Of a DNA stretch of 6,129 nt, positions 1 through 6,129 are shown piece by piece; within the stretch, counting starts at the first letter, position 1; every line of letters starts with the position of its first letter. Source of the stretch: Candidatus Eiseniibacteriota bacterium (GTDB lineage: Bacteria > Eisenbacteria > RBG-16-71-46). The DNA lies in assembly GCA_903921835.1 (NCBI GenBank), contig CAIXRL010000608.1, forward strand, positions 1 to 6,129. The letters run 5' to 3'. The notes under the pieces were generated by a model that saw only the letters and a list, made by a program, of their open reading frames with translations, was not told the DNA's origin and searched no databases. Position numbers and translations under genes: made by a program.

Positions 1-503
1 CAGCCCTCCGCCTGGCGCGCGAAGAACACCAGCAGCAGGCAGAGCACGGCCAGCACGATCCACGAGGTGACGTCCAGCTGGGCCGACCACAGGTCCACGC
101 GCGCGCTGGCCTTCTTCCAGATCCAGTAGGACCCCGACAGCTCGCGCGATCCCATCACGCCGAGCAGCACCTCGAGGATCGCCACCACCGCGCCGAAAGC
201 GCCCGCGGCACGCAGCACCAGCGCCACCCAGTGCAGGCCGATGTGCGCCGGCCGCATCCCGCGCCACGTGCGTTCGAGCGCCGCCGTGCGGCAGCCGTGC
301 GCCATCCACACCACCGCGTTCATGGCCCCGATGGACACGCCGGCCACGACCGCCGGAGTCAGCGCGACGGCCTCGAGCACCTTGAGGACGCCCACCTCGT
401 ACGCACCCAGCGCGCCGCCACCCGAGAGCACGAGCGCGACGCGCCGGAACGGCAGGTCGGCGCGCAGACTCCGGGGCGCGGCCGCCAGGCCGGAGTCGGT
501 CAC
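1..503 (-). CDS. Patatin-like phospholipase, membrane-associated type (N-terminal 167 residues; 3' end outside window)
   Basis: A probable lipid acyl hydrolase of the patatin family, which uses a Ser-Asp dyad to cleave acyl esters. Seen: the frame from the GTG at 503 reads through to the window edge. Residues 22-46 match the patatin opening strand and oxyanion loop (VALVLSGGGALGAYEVGVL), with the loop as GGGALG where many bacterial members have GGGxRG. The nucleophile elbow GVSIG is at residues 55-59, with Ser57 as expected nucleophile. Residues about 91-117 and 147-162 are strongly hydrophobic and look like membrane segments, placed soon after the elbow; this is unusual compared with small soluble patatins. 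The catalytic Asp (DGG/DGA motif) would lie beyond the window. The GTG start overlaps the stop of the upstream zinc-ribbon gene (GTGA), with no clear Shine-Dalgarno, so translation is probably coupled. Family assignment is solid; substrate and topology are inference. Confidence 0.85.
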   Translation of the reverse strand, partial: MTDSGLAAAPRSLRADLPFRRVALVLSGGGALGAYEVGVLKVLEAVALTPAVVAGVSIGAMNAVVWMAHGCRTAALERTWRGMRPAHIGLHWVALVLRAAGAFGAVVAILEVLLGVMGSRELSGSYWIWKKASARVDLWSAQLDVTSWIVLAVLCLLLVFFARQAEG

Positions 504-1210
504 TCGGGCCGCAGCATCATCAGCCGGCCGCAGGCGTCGCAGACCAGCAGGTGGTCCCGCTTGCGCGCCTCCTGCAGCGCGTGCGGCGCCTGCCCGCTGA
601 AGCAGCCACCGCACGAACCATTCACCAGTTCGGCCACGGCGCGTCCGCCACGCAGGGCGCGGGCGCGCTCGTAGCGCGACCGCGCGGGAACCTCCAGCCG
701 GGCGACGGTCCCGGCTCGACGCGCGCCGAGCACCACGAGCAGCCCGTCGAGGCGGGCGCCCTCGCCGTCCAGTCGCTCGAGCGCCACGGCGCCTTCGCGC
801 TCGGCCTTCGCGAGCGCGGTGTCGAGCGCTGGTCGTTGGCCGGCGAGGCGTTCCTCGTCGTCCATGATCGTGAGCGCCTCGGTCTCGAGGTTCGAGCGCT
901 TGGCCGCAACACCGGCAATCTCGTGCTGGACCGCCTCGAATTGGTGCTGGTTCGTCACGGCGTCCAGCTGCGCGCGGTACTTCTTCTCCTGCGCCTCGAG
1001 CGTGCCGATCTCGCGTTCGAGTTCACGGCGGCGCGCCAGCAGTTCGGCTGCGCGCAGGCTGGAAGCCTCCACGCGGCGCCTCTCGGCCGCGATGCGAGTT
1101 TCGTGGTGACGGCGCTGCTCGGGCAGCTTCGCGAGCTCGGCCTCGTGCCGCGCCGCCTCCTCGTCGATCTCGTGGAGGCTCCAGTGCGCGGGCAGGTCGT
1201 CAGCCATCAT
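500..1210 (-). CDS. Coiled-coil C4-type zinc-ribbon protein (DUF164 / zf-RING_7 family)
   Basis: A 236-residue protein of the family that includes Helicobacter HP0958 (FlgZ) and Chlamydia CT398. Seen: residues about 15-160 are rich in Glu, Arg, Ala and Leu with heptad-like spacing, as in the long helical hairpin of the family, including an NQHQFEAVQHEI stretch (residues 87-98) where the family usually has a conserved turn. The C-terminus carries a four-cysteine zinc ribbon: C200-GG-C203 and C224-DA-C227, preceded by the typical RGGRAVAELVNGSCGGC segment. Length is normal for the family. The start is ATGATG at 1210, so the first or second ATG may be used; the leader shows no good Shine-Dalgarno. 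It begins 18 bases after tRNA-Val and its TGA overlaps the GTG of the patatin gene. Family members have been linked to nucleic-acid or sigma-factor binding and flagellar control in Helicobacter; the role here is unknown. Confidence 0.9.
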   Translation of the reverse strand: MMADDLPAHWSLHEIDEEAARHEAELAKLPEQRRHHETRIAAERRRVEASSLRAAELLARRRELEREIGTLEAQEKKYRAQLDAVTNQHQFEAVQHEIAGVAAKRSNLETEALTIMDDEERLAGQRPALDTALAKAEREGAVALERLDGEGARLDGLLVVLGARRAGTVARLEVPARSRYERARALRGGRAVAELVNGSCGGCFSGQAPHALQEARKRDHLLVCDACGRLMMLRPE

Positions 1211-1228
1211 GCGTCTCGAGGGGGAAGA

Positions 1229-1304
1229 TGGTGGGCGAAGAGGGGCTCGAACCCCCGACCCCCTGGTTGTGATCCAGGTGCTCTACCAGCTGAGCTATTC
1301 GCCC
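1229..1304 (-). tRNA. tRNA-Val, anticodon CAC
   Basis: A complete 76-base cloverleaf reads on the minus strand. The acceptor stem GGGCGAA pairs with TTCGCCC, followed by A73 and an encoded CCA (1229-1231). The D arm is GCTC/GAGC with loop AGCTGGTA. The anticodon stem CCTGG/CCAGG encloses loop ATCACAA, giving anticodon CAC (1269-1271), which reads GUG valine codons. The T stem GGGGG/CCCTC has one G-T pair and loop TTCGAGC. Acceptor sequence and A73 resemble bacterial tRNA-Val. A32 opposite A38 in the loop is a small oddity. It lies 28 bases downstream of the CAU tRNA and probably shares its transcript. Confidence 0.95.
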
Positions 1305-1332
1305 ATCGAAATCACGAGTCGCGCGCGGAGGG

Positions 1333-1409
1333 TGGTGGGCCCACCTGGATTCGAACCAGGGTCTTACCGGTTATGAGCCGGCGGCTCTGGACCGCTGAGC
1401 TATAGGCCC
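1333..1409 (-). tRNA. tRNA with anticodon CAT, probably tRNA-Ile2 (lysidine type), less likely elongator tRNA-Met
   Basis: A 77-base cloverleaf: acceptor GGGCCTA/TGGGCCC (one T-G pair at 6-67), D stem GCTC/GAGC, anticodon stem GCCGG/CCGGT around loop CTCATAA, T stem CCTGG/CCAGG with loop TTCGAAT, A73 and encoded CCA. The anticodon CAT is at 1373-1375. It is not an initiator, because position 1 pairs with 72 (G-C). The acceptor has C4-G69 and C5-G68, which in E. coli are determinants for TilS (lysidine synthase) on tRNA-Ile2 and are absent from E. coli elongator tRNA-Met. The Ile2 reading is therefore preferred; the tRNA structure itself is certain. It is the first gene after the promoter at 1448-1476. 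Confidence 0.9.
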
Positions 1410-1447
1410 AGCGCGGAACTTGCAACCCCCGCGACGGAAGCAGGAGG

Positions 1448-1476
1448 TTTGTAACAGGGGCAGCGACACCCGTCAA
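1448..1476 (-). promoter_or_regulatory. Sigma-70-type promoter of the tRNA operon (extended -10)
   Basis: On the minus strand TTGACG (1471-1476) is followed by exactly 17 bases and then TACAAA (1448-1453). The last three spacer bases are TGT, giving the TGn extended -10 element. The -35 matches consensus at 5 of 6 positions and the -10 at 4 of 6. Initiation is expected near 1441, giving a leader of about 30 bases before the tRNA 5' end at 1409. This is much the best promoter-like match I found in the gap. Confidence 0.7.
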
Positions 1477-1732
1477 GCGGATGCGGGCAGCCGGTCCCGC
1501 CCATGACGGCGGCGCGGCCAAGGCATTGTCGCGGCCGGCGAGTGAATCCTCGCGGCCACCCAAATGCGCCCCGGCGGCCATTCGCCGATGCGCCGCCCGC
1601 CCGGGCGCTACCGCGTCCCGAAGCCGGAGTGCACGGCCGCCGCAGGTGGTTTTCGTGATTTGCGATCGCCGCGATGGAACCATGAACTCCTGGCGCTGCG
1701 GACTGCCTGACAATCCGCGGGCGAGAATCGTA

Positions 1733-1744
1733 CCGTGGCCACGG
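1733..1744. repeat. Perfect 12-base palindrome CCGTGGCCACGG
   Basis: The sequence equals its own reverse complement and symmetry stops at the flanking bases. On the minus strand it sits immediately upstream of TACGAT (1727-1732), a plausible -10 hexamer, but no -35 is recognisable at 15-20 bases. It could be an operator, or a chance palindrome in GC-rich DNA. Confidence 0.25.
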
Positions 1745-1807
1745 AGTTGCGCGACGAGCCCTGTGCTCATCTGGGTTGCGCTGATGGCCTCCAGGGAACT
1801 CCCCGCC

Positions 1808-1824
1808 ACGCGCGTCCCGCGCGT
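1808..1824. repeat. Small perfect hairpin, 7-base stem and 3-base loop
   Basis: ACGCGCG, loop TCC, CGCGCGT on the plus strand. It lies about 95 bases beyond the rpoD stop, downstream of the larger hairpin. There is no T-run on either side, so it is not a standard intrinsic terminator; it may help form the rpoD transcript 3' end or be incidental. Confidence 0.3.
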
Positions 1825-1864
1825 AGTGATCCCCGGAGGCCCTTCACCATGCACGTCGCGAATC

Positions 1865-1894
1865 GGGGCGGCCGGGCTCCTCGCCCGCCGCCCC
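1865..1894 (-). terminator. GC-rich hairpin downstream of rpoD, possible terminator or 3'-end stabiliser
   Basis: On the minus strand GGGGCGGC then GGGC, a five-base loop (GAGGA), GCCC, one bulged G and GCCGCCCC give a 12-pair all-GC stem starting 25 bases after the rpoD stop. The next bases (GATTCGC) contain no T-run, so it is not a classical intrinsic terminator. It may still pause polymerase, act with Rho or protect the mRNA end. The stem is seen directly; the role is inferred from its position. Confidence 0.4.
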
Positions 1895-1918
1895 TTGCGC
1901 GTTCCCGCCGCCGCCCTG

Positions 1919-3718
1919 CTACAGCAGCTCGGTGTACGCCTTGAGCCGCCGGCTGCGCGTGGGATGGCGCAGCTTGCGCAGCGCCTTCGCCTCGATCTGC
2001 CGGATGCGCTCACGGGTGACGTTGAAGAACGCGCCCACCTCCTCCAGCGTGCGCTGCGCGCCGTCGTCGGTGAGCCCGAAGCGCAGGCGGATCACCTTGG
2101 CCTCGCGCGGCGTGAGCGTCTTGAGGACCTCGCTCACCTCGTCCCGCAGCATCGCGGAGGCAGCCGAGTGCGCGGGGCTCACGACGCTGATGTCCTCGAT
2201 GAAATCGCCGAGGTTCGAGTCGTCGTCCTCGCCGATCGGGCGATCGAGCGAGATGGGCTCCTGCGCCGCCTTGATGATGGCCTTGACCTTGTCCACAGGC
2301 AGTTCGAGCCGGTCGGCAATCTCCTCGGGAGCGGGCTCGCGACCCAGTTCCTGGACGAGCCGCCGCGACACGCGCACGACGCGATTGATGTGCTCGATCA
2401 TGTGCACGGGCACGCGGATCGTGCGGGCCTGGTCCGCGATCGCGCGGGTGATGGCCTGGCGGATCCACCACGTGGCGTAGGTCGAGAACTTGTAGCCCTT
2501 GGTGTAGTCGAACTTGTCCACCGCGCGCATCAGGCCCGAGTTGCCCTCCTGGATCAGGTCCAGGAACTCCAGCCCGCGATTCGTGTAGCGCTTGGCGATC
2601 GAGATCACGAGCCGCACGTTGGCCTCGATCATCTCCTTCTTCGCCTGGCCCGTGGCGCGCTCGCCGTCGTAGATCTGCCGGTGGATCTCGAGCAGGTGAT
2701 CGCGCGTCATCTTGGACTCGTCCTCGAGCGCCTTGATGTTCCTGCGGATCACCCTGAGCTCGTTCTGGAACTCGGCGATCTGGGCGGGCTGCAGGCTGGA
2801 GTCGCGACGCACCGCGCGCAGCTCCTTGGGGCCCTTCTTGAGACGCCGGGCGAACGTGTTCATGTCCTCGGCGCCGTGCCCGTACTGACGCTCGAGCTCG
2901 GCGACCTGCTCGTCGAACTCCAGTGCGCGCTCGGCGAGCGCCTTCAAGGGAGCCGTCAGGCCCTCGACCATGCGGGAGTTCATGGACAGCTTGTGCAGCT
3001 CCTGCAGCAGCTCGGCCTCCACCTTGGCGAAGGTCGCCTGGTAGTTGCCGCGCTGCTTGTCCGTCATCCGATCGTCCTGGCGAACGAGCATGTCGTTGTT
3101 GCGCTTCTGCAGCGTGAACACGCGCTCGAGGATCTTCACGGCGCGGGCTCGTTCCTTGATCAGCCCCGGCTCGGTCGCCGCGGCCTCGTCCACCTTGATG
3201 AAATCCTCGATCTTCAGCTGCCCGTCCTTGAGCCGCTTCGTCAGCGCGCGGATCTCCCGCACCGCGGGTTCGGCCCGGAAGAGCGCGGAGACCACCTGCC
3301 GCTCGCCCGCCTCGATGCGGCGGGCGATCTCGACCTCGCCCTCGCGCGTCAGCAGCGGCACGCGGCCCATCTCGCGCAGGTACATGCGCACGGGGTCGTC
3401 GTAGCGCACGGGCTGCGCGGGGACGGCCTTCGACGAGGGGGTGGGCTTCTTGTCCTCGAGCTTGCGCAGCTTCTTGGCGCGCTCGTGGGCCTCCTCCTCG
3501 CTGGCGAAGACCTCGATGTGCATGGAGTTCAGCATGGAGTGAATCTCCTCCATCTGCTCCACCTGCTTCTCGGGATCGAGGTCGTCGTCGAGGAGCCACA
3601 CGATCTGGTCCTCGGTAACGTAGCCCTGCCGCAGCGCCAGCGACTTGATCTCGTCCAGTCGTTTGCGCTGCGCGATCTTCTCTTTTTCCTTCAGCAGCTT
3701 CTTCGTGGCAGTCACCAT
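1919..3718 (-). CDS. rpoD: Primary RNA polymerase sigma factor RpoD (sigma-70, group 1)
   Basis: The housekeeping sigma factor, which recruits core RNA polymerase to -35/-10 promoters and melts the -10 region. At 599 residues it has the complete group 1 layout: region 1.1 (about 5-85), region 1.2 (about 106-140, [20 protein letters not shown]), a large non-conserved insert (about 141-355) rich in charged helices, regions 2.1-2.4 (about 360-437, including [20 protein letters not shown]), sigma-3 (about 438-514, ending in the GDFIED finger) and sigma-4 (about 527-592). The region 4.2 helix-turn-helix ([20 protein letters not shown]) recognises the -35. Residue 394 is Ser in QEGNSGLM, where E. 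coli and many others have Ile. ATG at 3718 is chosen for its Shine-Dalgarno and agreement with the usual N-terminus; the stop is TAG. It follows dnaG by 13 bases and must be co-transcribed with it. No own promoter was seen. Confidence 0.98.
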   Translation of the reverse strand: MVTATKKLLKEKEKIAQRKRLDEIKSLALRQGYVTEDQIVWLLDDDLDPEKQVEQMEEIHSMLNSMHIEVFASEEEAHERAKKLRKLEDKKPTPSSKAVPAQPVRYDDPVRMYLREMGRVPLLTREGEVEIARRIEAGERQVVSALFRAEPAVREIRALTKRLKDGQLKIEDFIKVDEAAATEPGLIKERARAVKILERVFTLQKRNNDMLVRQDDRMTDKQRGNYQATFAKVEAELLQELHKLSMNSRMVEGLTAPLKALAERALEFDEQVAELERQYGHGAEDMNTFARRLKKGPKELRAVRRDSSLQPAQIAEFQNELRVIRRNIKALEDESKMTRDHLLEIHRQIYDGERATGQAKKEMIEANVRLVISIAKRYTNRGLEFLDLIQEGNSGLMRAVDKFDYTKGYKFSTYATWWIRQAITRAIADQARTIRVPVHMIEHINRVVRVSRRLVQELGREPAPEEIADRLELPVDKVKAIIKAAQEPISLDRPIGEDDDSNLGDFIEDISVVSPAHSAASAMLRDEVSEVLKTLTPREAKVIRLRFGLTDDGAQRTLEEVGAFFNVTRERIRQIEAKALRKLRHPTRSRRLKAYTELL

Positions 3719-3728
3719 GGATCGGGCT

Positions 3729-3733
3729 CTCCT
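3729..3733 (-). promoter_or_regulatory. rpoD ribosome binding site overlapping the dnaG stop codon
   Basis: The minus-strand AGGAG starts inside the dnaG TAG stop (TAGGAGAG) and lies 10 bases before the rpoD ATG at 3718. It fixes the rpoD start and places the strongest visible Shine-Dalgarno of the window on the sigma factor, while dnaG and the patatin gene start in stop-start overlaps without one. Confidence 0.75.
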
Positions 3734-5453
3734 ATTGCTTGAGCTCGAGTATCAGCTTCGAGATACGGTCGATCTCCATCATCAGGCGGTCGGCTTCCTC
3801 GCCCCGGGCACTGGCCAGAGCGGAACGATGCTCGCGCCGCTCCCGGTCGAGACCCCTCACCCGCAACATCCGCACAGCGCCGATCGCCTCGGCGTCCCAG
3901 TCGAATCCCTCCGTCTCCGTCGCGAGGAGTTCGCGCGCCAGCGCGGCTCCATCACCCTCCGCGGCGAGTGCGTCCCCGCCGTCCCACAGCACTTCCGCCA
4001 GCTGGCGGGCGGCTCCTTCTCCGAACGCGGGCGGCGCGATCGCCGCGCGCGCGCGCGCCAGCGCCCCGGGCGCGTGCAGCAGCGCCTGCAGCAGTTTCCG
4101 CTCGAGATCGTCTTCCGGCCGCCGGGACCGGGTGGGCGGCGCGGTCACGGGCTGCTCGCGTGTCGGGCCGCTGCGCGCGTGCCGGACCGCCCGGGCGATC
4201 ACCGCCTCGGGCATCGCGAACACCTGGCTCGCCCGCTCCACCAGCACGCGCTCGCGAATGGTGTCCTGCACGCCGCCGAGCAGCCGGACCAGCACCTGCA
4301 GGGCGCGCTCGCGCAGGTCCCCTCCGCCGCCGCGCCGCAGCACGTGCCGCTGGACGAACTCCACCGCGTCGTACGCCGCGTCGCGCACCCTGCCCCAGCC
4401 CTCGGCGCCCTCGCGGCGCACGAGCGTGTCGGGGTCGTCGCCTGCCGGGAGGTCCACCACCGCGACGTCGAGTCCCTCGGCGAGCAGCACGCCCAGCGAG
4501 CGCAGCATGGCGTCCTGCCCCGCCGCGTCGCCGTCGTAGGTGAGCGCGACGCCGCGCGCGAGCCGGCGCAACTGGCGCGCGTGGTCGGCGGTCAGCGCCG
4601 TCCCGGAGGTGGCGACCGTGTTGCGGATGCCCGCCTGGTGCATCGCGATCGCGTCGAAGTAGCCCTCGACGACCACGATCTCGCCGCCGGGCCTGAGGTG
4701 CCTGCGCGCCTGCTCGAGAGCGAACAGGAACTGGCCCTTGTGGTACACCGCCGACTCGGGCGAGTTGAGGTACTTGGGGTTGTCGTCGCCCATCGTGCGC
4801 GCGCCGAATCCCAGCACCGCGCCTCCCGGCGCCACGAGCGGCACCATGAGCCGGTTGCGGAACCAGTCGTAGAGCGAGCGGGCGCCTTCCTTGCGGCCCG
4901 CGAGCCGGGCCTCGAGCAGCGAGTCGTCCGAGAACCGCCCGCGCAGCCGGGGCACGAGGTTGTCCCAGCCCGGCGGCGCGAAGCCGATCCGGAACTCGCG
5001 CTGCGTCTCGCGCGTGATGCCGCGCCGCTCGAGGTACGCGCGAGCCCCACCGCCCACGCCGGGATCGCCGAGCCACGATTCGTACGCGCTCGCGGCCGCG
5101 TCGAGTGCTTCCAGCAGCGGCCCGCGCGAGCCCTGAACCGCGCCGCGCCGCTCGGGAATGGGAATGTTCGCGCGGCGGCTCAGCAGTTCGACCGCATCGA
5201 CGAAGCCCACCTTCTCGCTCTCCATCACGTACTTGAAGACGTCGCCGCCCACCTTGCAGCTGAAGCAGTGGTAGAACTGCCGTTCGGCGTTGACCGAGAA
5301 CGACGGCGTCTTCTCCTGGTGAAACGGGCAGACGCCCATCCAGTTCCGGCCCACCCGCCGCAGCGGCACGGTCTGGCCGACGATCTCGACGATGTCGCTG
5401 GCGCCGCGCACGCGCTCGACCCAGTCGTCCGTGCCGCGCACCGGGGCGCTCAT
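3732..5453 (-). CDS. dnaG: DNA primase DnaG
   Basis: Synthesises the short RNA primers for leading-strand start and Okazaki fragments, working with the DnaB helicase at the fork. The 573-residue length is close to E. coli DnaG (581). Seen in order: a CHC2 zinc-binding domain (about 10-100) with C42-PF-H45 and C63-FS-C66; a basic RNA polymerase core with RNRLMVPL (199-206) and [10 protein letters not shown] (225-234); the TOPRIM acidic residues in VEGYFDA (Glu263) and YDGDAAG (Asp307, Asp309); a Pro/Arg/Thr linker (about 427-447); and a helical C-terminal helicase-binding domain. ATG at 5453 is chosen because it gives the standard N-terminus and forms an ATGA overlap with the mutS2 stop; the open frame continues 204 codons upstream to 6065, but that part only shadows mutS2. 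No clear Shine-Dalgarno precedes it, suggesting coupling to mutS2 translation. The stop is TAG. Confidence 0.98.
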   Translation of the reverse strand: MSAPVRGTDDWVERVRGASDIVEIVGQTVPLRRVGRNWMGVCPFHQEKTPSFSVNAERQFYHCFSCKVGGDVFKYVMESEKVGFVDAVELLSRRANIPIPERRGAVQGSRGPLLEALDAAASAYESWLGDPGVGGGARAYLERRGITRETQREFRIGFAPPGWDNLVPRLRGRFSDDSLLEARLAGRKEGARSLYDWFRNRLMVPLVAPGGAVLGFGARTMGDDNPKYLNSPESAVYHKGQFLFALEQARRHLRPGGEIVVVEGYFDAIAMHQAGIRNTVATSGTALTADHARQLRRLARGVALTYDGDAAGQDAMLRSLGVLLAEGLDVAVVDLPAGDDPDTLVRREGAEGWGRVRDAAYDAVEFVQRHVLRRGGGGDLRERALQVLVRLLGGVQDTIRERVLVERASQVFAMPEAVIARAVRHARSGPTREQPVTAPPTRSRRPEDDLERKLLQALLHAPGALARARAAIAPPAFGEGAARQLAEVLWDGGDALAAEGDGAALARELLATETEGFDWDAEAIGAVRMLRVRGLDRERREHRSALASARGEEADRLMMEIDRISKLILELKQ

Positions 5454-6129
5454 CGCAGCTTCGCCACGGTCACGCCGCGGCCTCCCTCGTGGCCGTCGCC
5501 CAGGCGCTGCCCGCTCACCTGCGGGTGCGCGCGCAGGTGGCGCTCGACGGCGGCCTTGAGCACGCCGCGGCCGATGCCGTGGATGATGCGCAGCTCGGCG
5601 ATTCCCGACAGCACCGCGCGGTCGAGCCCGTGGTCCACCTCGCTCAGCGCCTCGCCCGTCTCCATGCCGCGCAGGTCCACCTCCAGCCGCGGCGTCTCCT
5701 CGGCGGGCGTGAAGGTGGCGGTGTTGCGGCGCGGCGCGGCCGCGGCGGCCGGCTCCGGCGCCGCGAGCTTGTCCACGTGCGACTGGATGCTCCAGTTGCC
5801 GCGGCGCAGCTGGACGCGGCCCTCGCCGTCGGGCGCACTCGCCACCTCGGCCTCGATCCCGAGGTCGATCACGCGCACGCGGCGCCCCGGTACCACCAGG
5901 TCGCGCGGCAGCGTCGCGGCCACGGGCTCGGCGCCGGCAACCTCGGCGACGTGCGCGCGCAGGCCCTCCGCGGCGCGCTCCACGGCCTGCATGCCCTGCT
6001 TCAGGGTCTCCGCGTCGGCGCGCGACTTGTCGGCGCGGCGCGCCTCGCGCTGCATCGTCTGCCACAGCTCGCGGGTGCGCACGAGCAGCGCCTCGCTCTC
6101 CGCGGTCAGCTGGCGGCGCAGGCCGGACA
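5450..6129 (-). CDS. mutS2: Endonuclease MutS2, C-terminal 225 residues (5' part outside window)
   Basis: MutS2 is a MutS paralogue with ATPase and Smr nuclease domains, linked to suppression of homologous recombination or, in Bacillus, to rescue of collided ribosomes. The visible part begins in a charged helical stretch (residues 1-60, Arg/Glu/Ala-rich, like the family's coiled coil after the ATPase). It continues with a KOW-like segment (about 77-122, LVVPGRRVRVIDLGIEAEV to SHVDKL), an Ala/Pro linker (about 123-145) and a C-terminal Smr domain (about 147-225). The Smr domain has VDLRG at 150-154 and HGIGRG at 183-188, where HGxGxG is the family signature and Lys or Arg more often stands in the third place. 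The GTG at 6082 is internal: the frame stays open to the edge with matching composition. Its TGA overlaps the dnaG ATG by 4 bases. The ATPase domain that would confirm full MutS2 is not in view. Confidence 0.93.
   Translation of the reverse strand, partial: SGLRRQLTAESEALLVRTRELWQTMQREARRADKSRADAETLKQGMQAVERAAEGLRAHVAEVAGAEPVAATLPRDLVVPGRRVRVIDLGIEAEVASAPDGEGRVQLRRGNWSIQSHVDKLAAPEPAAAAAPRRNTATFTPAEETPRLEVDLRGMETGEALSEVDHGLDRAVLSGIAELRIIHGIGRGVLKAAVERHLRAHPQVSGQRLGDGHEGGRGVTVAKLR

Larger units (their letters stand above)
1410..1918. other. Non-coding gap between rpoD and the tRNA genes
   Basis: About 0.5 kb with no gene I can support on either strand. Open frames here are continuations of frames crossing the tRNAs or antisense to rpoD, without a Shine-Dalgarno or protein-like composition. 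Contents from the rpoD side: a GC hairpin (1865-1894), a second hairpin (1808-1824), a 12-base palindrome (1733-1744) beside TACGAT on the minus strand, a less GC-rich patch around 1645-1700, three copies of CGCGGCC (1513-1519, 1530-1536, 1551-1557) and the tRNA promoter. No rRNA, tmRNA, 6S or SRP RNA signature was recognised. Confidence 0.6.

Noticed and set aside
1229..1304. tRNA-His on the plus strand (TTGTGAT resembles a GTG anticodon loop)
   Set aside because: The D-arm and TTCGA T-loop signals, A73 and CCA are all oriented on the minus strand, so the gene is tRNA-Val(CAC).
551..1405. A 284-codon plus-strand frame
   Set aside because: It is antisense to the zinc-ribbon gene and both tRNAs; its end (GSNPRPPGCDPGALPAELF, TWIRTRVL) is the typical artefact of translating antisense tRNA.
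1513..1557. Three copies of CGCGGCC as an iteron-like or binding-site array
   Set aside because: The heptamer is only G and C, the spacing is irregular (17 and 21 bases), and such words recur by chance in this composition.
1661..1689. Plus-strand promoter-like TTGCGA, 17 bases, TGAACT
   Set aside because: The -10 matches consensus at only 3 of 6 positions, and no plus-strand gene follows.
1312..2013. A 233-codon minus-strand frame crossing the gap into the rpoD 3' end
   Set aside because: It runs through the CAU tRNA, giving the well-known spurious tRNA-derived peptide (YSSAVQSRRLITGKTLVRI), and overlaps rpoD in another frame.
1481..3742. A 753-codon open frame on the plus strand antisense to all of rpoD
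   Set aside because: It is the mirror frame of a high-GC gene with strong third-position bias. The product is Leu/His/Val/Asp-rich low-complexity sequence without domains, while the opposite strand encodes unmistakable RpoD.
4044..4056. Alternating CG run of 13 bases, possible Z-DNA or simple repeat
   Set aside because: It lies inside dnaG and simply encodes an Ala-Arg stretch in the C-terminal domain; short runs like this are expected at this GC content.
5454..6065. A 204-residue N-terminal extension of DnaG
   Set aside because: The extension is Arg/Ala/Gly-rich shadow of mutS2 in another frame. DnaG homology begins at the ATG at 5453.

Overview
The window is high-GC bacterial DNA (clearly GC-rich by eye, with strong G/C at third codon positions). 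Every supported gene lies on the minus strand, so transcription runs from the right edge to the left. No mobile element, CRISPR array, prophage or rRNA is visible. The gene set is chromosomal housekeeping. The sigma factor has the group 1 architecture with a large non-conserved insert, and the mutS2-dnaG-rpoD order together with a C4 zinc-ribbon protein suits a deep-branching Gram-negative lineage. Myxococcota/Desulfobacterota-like, Gemmatimonadota or Eisenbacteria-like groups are examples, but the sequence alone does not settle the phylum.

Right part (6129 to 1919): a tight 'macromolecular synthesis' type operon. It holds the C-terminal part of mutS2 (KOW-like and Smr domains), dnaG (primase, starting in a 4-base ATGA overlap with the mutS2 stop) and rpoD (primary sigma factor, 13 bases after dnaG, with its Shine-Dalgarno overlapping the dnaG stop). 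DNA maintenance, replication priming and transcription initiation are thus co-transcribed.

Middle part (1918 to 1410): about 0.5 kb without a convincing gene. It has a strong GC hairpin just after rpoD, a second perfect hairpin, a 12-base palindrome next to a -10-like hexamer, and, at the left end, a good extended -10 promoter (TTGACG, 17 bases, TACAAA) aimed at the tRNA genes.

Left part (1409 to 1): a tRNA with anticodon CAU, best read as the lysidine-type isoleucine tRNA, then tRNA-Val(CAC). After only 18 bases come a coiled-coil C4 zinc-ribbon protein (DUF164/zf-RING_7 type) and, in a GTGA overlap, the first 167 residues of a patatin-like phospholipase with hydrophobic membrane-type segments. 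With no visible terminator or second promoter, the tRNAs and two proteins look like one mixed tRNA-mRNA transcription unit. This arrangement and the membrane-type patatin are the most interesting points; most of the rest is ordinary core genome.
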